Shown: in pieces, positions 5,398-6,483 of the stretch
How the letters are laid out: every line of letters begins with the position of its first letter
Position numbering within the stretch: position 1 is the stretch's first letter
Assembly: GCA_030146905.1 (NCBI GenBank)
Contig: JASLAV010000718.1
Coordinates: 1-6,483 of the forward strand
Reading direction: 5' to 3'
Source: Lentzea sp.
GTDB taxonomy: Bacteria > Actinomycetota > Actinomycetes > Mycobacteriales > Pseudonocardiaceae
Length of the DNA: 6,483 nucleotides
Made by a program: the position numbers and the translations under genes
The notes under the pieces: generated by a model
Seen by the model: only the letters and a program-made list of their open reading frames with translations
Told to the model about the DNA's origin: nothing
Database searches by the model: none

Positions 5398-6135
5398 GTG
5401 CTTCCTGCGCCCGACCTCGTCAGCGACACCGTCGCCGCCATCACGTCGCGGCTGGTGGAGCGCCATGACGGGCTGACCGTGCTGAGCGCCGTGACCGAGG
5501 CCTGTTCGGCGCTGCTGTCCGCCGACGCGACCGGCGTCCTCATGACCGACCCCCGCGGCGGTCTGGAGATCGTGGCCGCGTCGGACGAACGCGCGCGGTT
5601 CGTCGAACTGCTGCAGGCGCAGACGTCGGAAGGCCCCTGTCTCGACTGCATCACCGGCAACACCGTGGTCACGAGCACCGACCTCGCGGCGGACAGCGCC
5701 ACGTGGCCCCGTTTCGCACCGGCCGTGGTGAAGGTCGGTTTCCACTCGGTGCACGCCTTCCCGATGCGGCTGATGGACAGGGCCGTCGGCGGCCTCAACC
5801 TGTTCTTCGGCGCTTCCACCGACCTGCCGCCCGCCCTGCGCCGGCTCGGTCAGGTGCTCGCCGACCTCGCGGTGCTCGGCCTCACCCAGGAGCGCGACCA
5901 GCGCAGGATCGACCGTCTCGTCGAGCAGACGCTCACCACGGTCAACGACCGCGCCCGGATGGGTCACGCCGTCGGCATGGTCGCCGGCGGCCTCGGCATC
6001 ACGGCCGAGGCCGCCCGCGGTCTGCTGGCCGCGCACAGTTCGGCCACCGGTCGTTCACCGCGCGACGTGGCACTGGCCGTCACGGAAGGCACCCTCGCAC
6101 CCGACGACCTGACGGGCGCCGCGGACCACCGGTGA
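5398..6135 (+). CDS. GAF-ANTAR regulator 3, with CxxC in the GAF domain
   Basis: A 245-residue cytoplasmic protein. Its GAF domain covers about 24-165: DGLTVLSAVTEACSALLSADATG at the start, the motif SEGPCLDCITGNTVV (77-91), WPRFAPAVVKVGFHSVHAFPMRL (103-125) and GGLNLFFG. This is the common GPCLDC branch of actinobacterial GAF-ANTAR proteins; the Cys81-x-x-Cys84 pair could sense redox state or bind metal, though that is inference. A basic helical linker (about 164-180, QERDQRRIDRLVEQ) joins the ANTAR-like domain at 180-230: NDRARMGHAVGMVAGGLGI, EAARGLLAAHSS, PRDVALAVTEGTL. That domain is degenerate: Gly-rich AVGMVAGG replaces AKGVLM, and the second helix lacks the usual acidic-aromatic DEAF. 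RNA binding is therefore less certain than for protein 1. The start is GTG with no ribosome site but a well-placed -10, so the mRNA is probably leaderless. It lies 47 nt after gene 2. Confidence 0.87.
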   Translation: MLPAPDLVSDTVAAITSRLVERHDGLTVLSAVTEACSALLSADATGVLMTDPRGGLEIVAASDERARFVELLQAQTSEGPCLDCITGNTVVTSTDLAADSATWPRFAPAVVKVGFHSVHAFPMRLMDRAVGGLNLFFGASTDLPPALRRLGQVLADLAVLGLTQERDQRRIDRLVEQTLTTVNDRARMGHAVGMVAGGLGITAEAARGLLAAHSSATGRSPRDVALAVTEGTLAPDDLTGAADHR

Positions 6136-6143
6136 ACACGCGT

Positions 6144-6181
6144 TCGGGCTACAACCCGATCGGCCTGGCCGTACCGGGGTA
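6144..6181 (+). repeat. Three small hairpins in a row after GAF-ANTAR 3
   Basis: TCGGG-CTACAA-CCCGA (6144-6159), CGGCC-T-GGCCG (6161-6171) and TACC-GG-GGTA (6172-6181) follow each other nearly without gaps, beginning 9 nt after the stop. The first has a six-base loop, but its sequence CTACAA does not have the A1/G4 bases of ANTAR targets. The cluster may end the upstream transcript; each stem alone is short. Confidence 0.35.
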
Positions 6182-6276
6182 GCTTTGACAGGCGGTGTGG
6201 CGGGAACGCGGCCTCGACCGTCCGGCGGCGGTGGGTGAACGTCCCCGTCACCGCCCGGCAACCGTGGCCCCCGCAG

Positions 6277-6306
6277 TGCCGCACGGCATCGCCGGCACCT
6301 GCCGGC
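6277..6306 (+). repeat. Tandem hairpins in the leader of the fourth gene
   Basis: TGCCG-CA-CGGCA (6277-6288) and GCCGGCA-CC-TGCCGGC (6291-6306) stand side by side with a 2-nt linker. The second ends 8 nt before the AAGGGA ribosome site. GCCGGCA is also directly repeated at 6291-6297 and 6301-6307. Two adjacent hairpins is the general layout of ANTAR-responsive leaders, but neither loop has the conserved bases. An effect on ribosome access or transcription is possible. Confidence 0.4.
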
Positions 6307-6314
6307 AGGCGACG

Positions 6315-6320
6315 AAGGGA
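6315..6320 (+). promoter_or_regulatory. Ribosome binding site of the fourth gene
   Basis: AAGGGA lies 6 nt before the GTG at 6327. It supports this start and shows that the transcript has a leader, in contrast to the gene at 5398. Confidence 0.55.
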
Positions 6321-6326
6321 CCACCT

Positions 6327-6483
6327 GTGACCATCGGCAAACCCGGGTGGGCAGCCGATCGGGAAGCGTTCCGCGGAGGGCTCGAAGTCTCCGGTGGCGG
6401 CCCGCTGGCCGAGCAGTTCGCCCGCCTCACGCGAGCGTTGCTGAACGCCCCGACGGTGGCCGACGTGCTCGACCAGGTCGTGA
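6327..6483 (+). CDS. Probable fourth GAF-domain (GAF-ANTAR) protein, N-terminal part only
   Basis: The first 52 codons are present before the window ends. After a short polar start (TIGKPGWAADREAFRGGLEV), the sequence LAEQFARLTRALLNAPTVADV and LDQVV matches the helix that opens GAF domains in GAF-ANTAR proteins; protein 3 has the comparable LTVLSAVTEACSALL. The GAF core and any ANTAR domain lie beyond the right edge, so the family is inferred from this helix and from three upstream relatives. It could also be a GAF protein with another output domain. The GTG start is supported by AAGGGA 6 nt upstream. Confidence 0.65.
   Translation, partial: MTIGKPGWAADREAFRGGLEVSGGGPLAEQFARLTRALLNAPTVADVLDQVV

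Larger units (their letters stand above)
6136..6326 (+). other. Intergenic region between GAF-ANTAR 3 and the fourth gene
   Basis: This 191-bp gap has no credible gene on either strand. It holds the hairpin cluster at 6144-6181, a perfect TTGACA at 6185-6190 without a recognisable -10, a 7-bp inverted repeat GGCGGTG / CACCGCC (6227-6233 and 6249-6255), and the tandem hairpins at 6277-6306. It is long compared with the 47- and 109-bp gaps between the earlier genes, so the fourth gene probably has its own promoter here. Confidence 0.5.

Noticed and set aside
5179..6036. Minus-strand open frame opposite GAF-ANTAR 3
   Set aside because: Antisense to a protein with GAF motifs; no recognisable domain.
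6144..6159. Hairpin with six-base loop CTACAA as an ANTAR target
   Set aside because: The loop lacks A at position 1 and G at position 4, and the following stem has a one- to three-base loop.
6185..6190. Perfect TTGACA -35 box
   Set aside because: At 16-19 bp downstream there are only GC-rich hexamers (around GCGGCC), so no promoter is claimed from it alone.
1..6483. CRISPR arrays, tRNA or rRNA genes, insertion sequences, attachment sites
   Set aside because: No regularly spaced repeats, cloverleaf pattern, transposase or integrase motif, or terminal repeats were seen.

Overview
The window is very GC-rich, with strong G/C bias at third codon positions, frequent GTG starts and short gene gaps. 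This points to a high-GC actinobacterium. The mix of a GH13 alpha-glucosidase, a Pit/DUF47 phosphate pair and a run of GAF-ANTAR proteins would suit a Pseudonocardiales-type genome, but that placement is inference only.

Layout. On the minus strand, 1457 down to 1 holds most of a GH13 alpha-glucosidase whose C-terminus lies beyond the left edge. A 124-bp divergent intergenic region (1458-1581) separates it from a plus-strand operon: an unrecognised 94-aa protein (1582-1866), a DUF47/PhoU-like protein (1876-2496) and a PiT-family phosphate transporter (2496-3485). The last two genes share one base (TGATG) and are probably translationally coupled. The 277-bp gap that follows (3486-3762) is rich in inverted repeats, including a 13-bp perfect stem, an AT-rich 12-bp perfect palindrome and two abutting hairpins. 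From 3763 to the right edge lie four consecutive plus-strand genes: three complete GAF-ANTAR proteins (3763-4530, 4640-5350, 5398-6135) and the N-terminal 52 codons of what looks like a fourth GAF protein (6327-6483).

How it may work together. The operon looks like low-affinity phosphate uptake (Pit) with its usual DUF47 partner, plus a small protein of unknown role. The GAF-ANTAR proteins pair a small-ligand or redox-sensing GAF domain with an ANTAR domain, a family known to bind RNA and act in transcription antitermination. Their ANTAR domains range from canonical (first) to divergent (second and third), and the cysteine in the GAF 'GPC' motif is kept, lost and doubled in turn, so they look like separate sensors rather than recent duplicates. 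The third appears to be leaderless; the second and fourth have good Shine-Dalgarno sites, so the genes may be controlled individually. A link between the ANTAR cluster and the phosphate operon is not shown by the sequence.

No tRNA, rRNA, CRISPR array, insertion sequence or prophage gene was seen. The most interesting element is the tandem GAF-ANTAR cluster together with the structured intergenic DNA around it.
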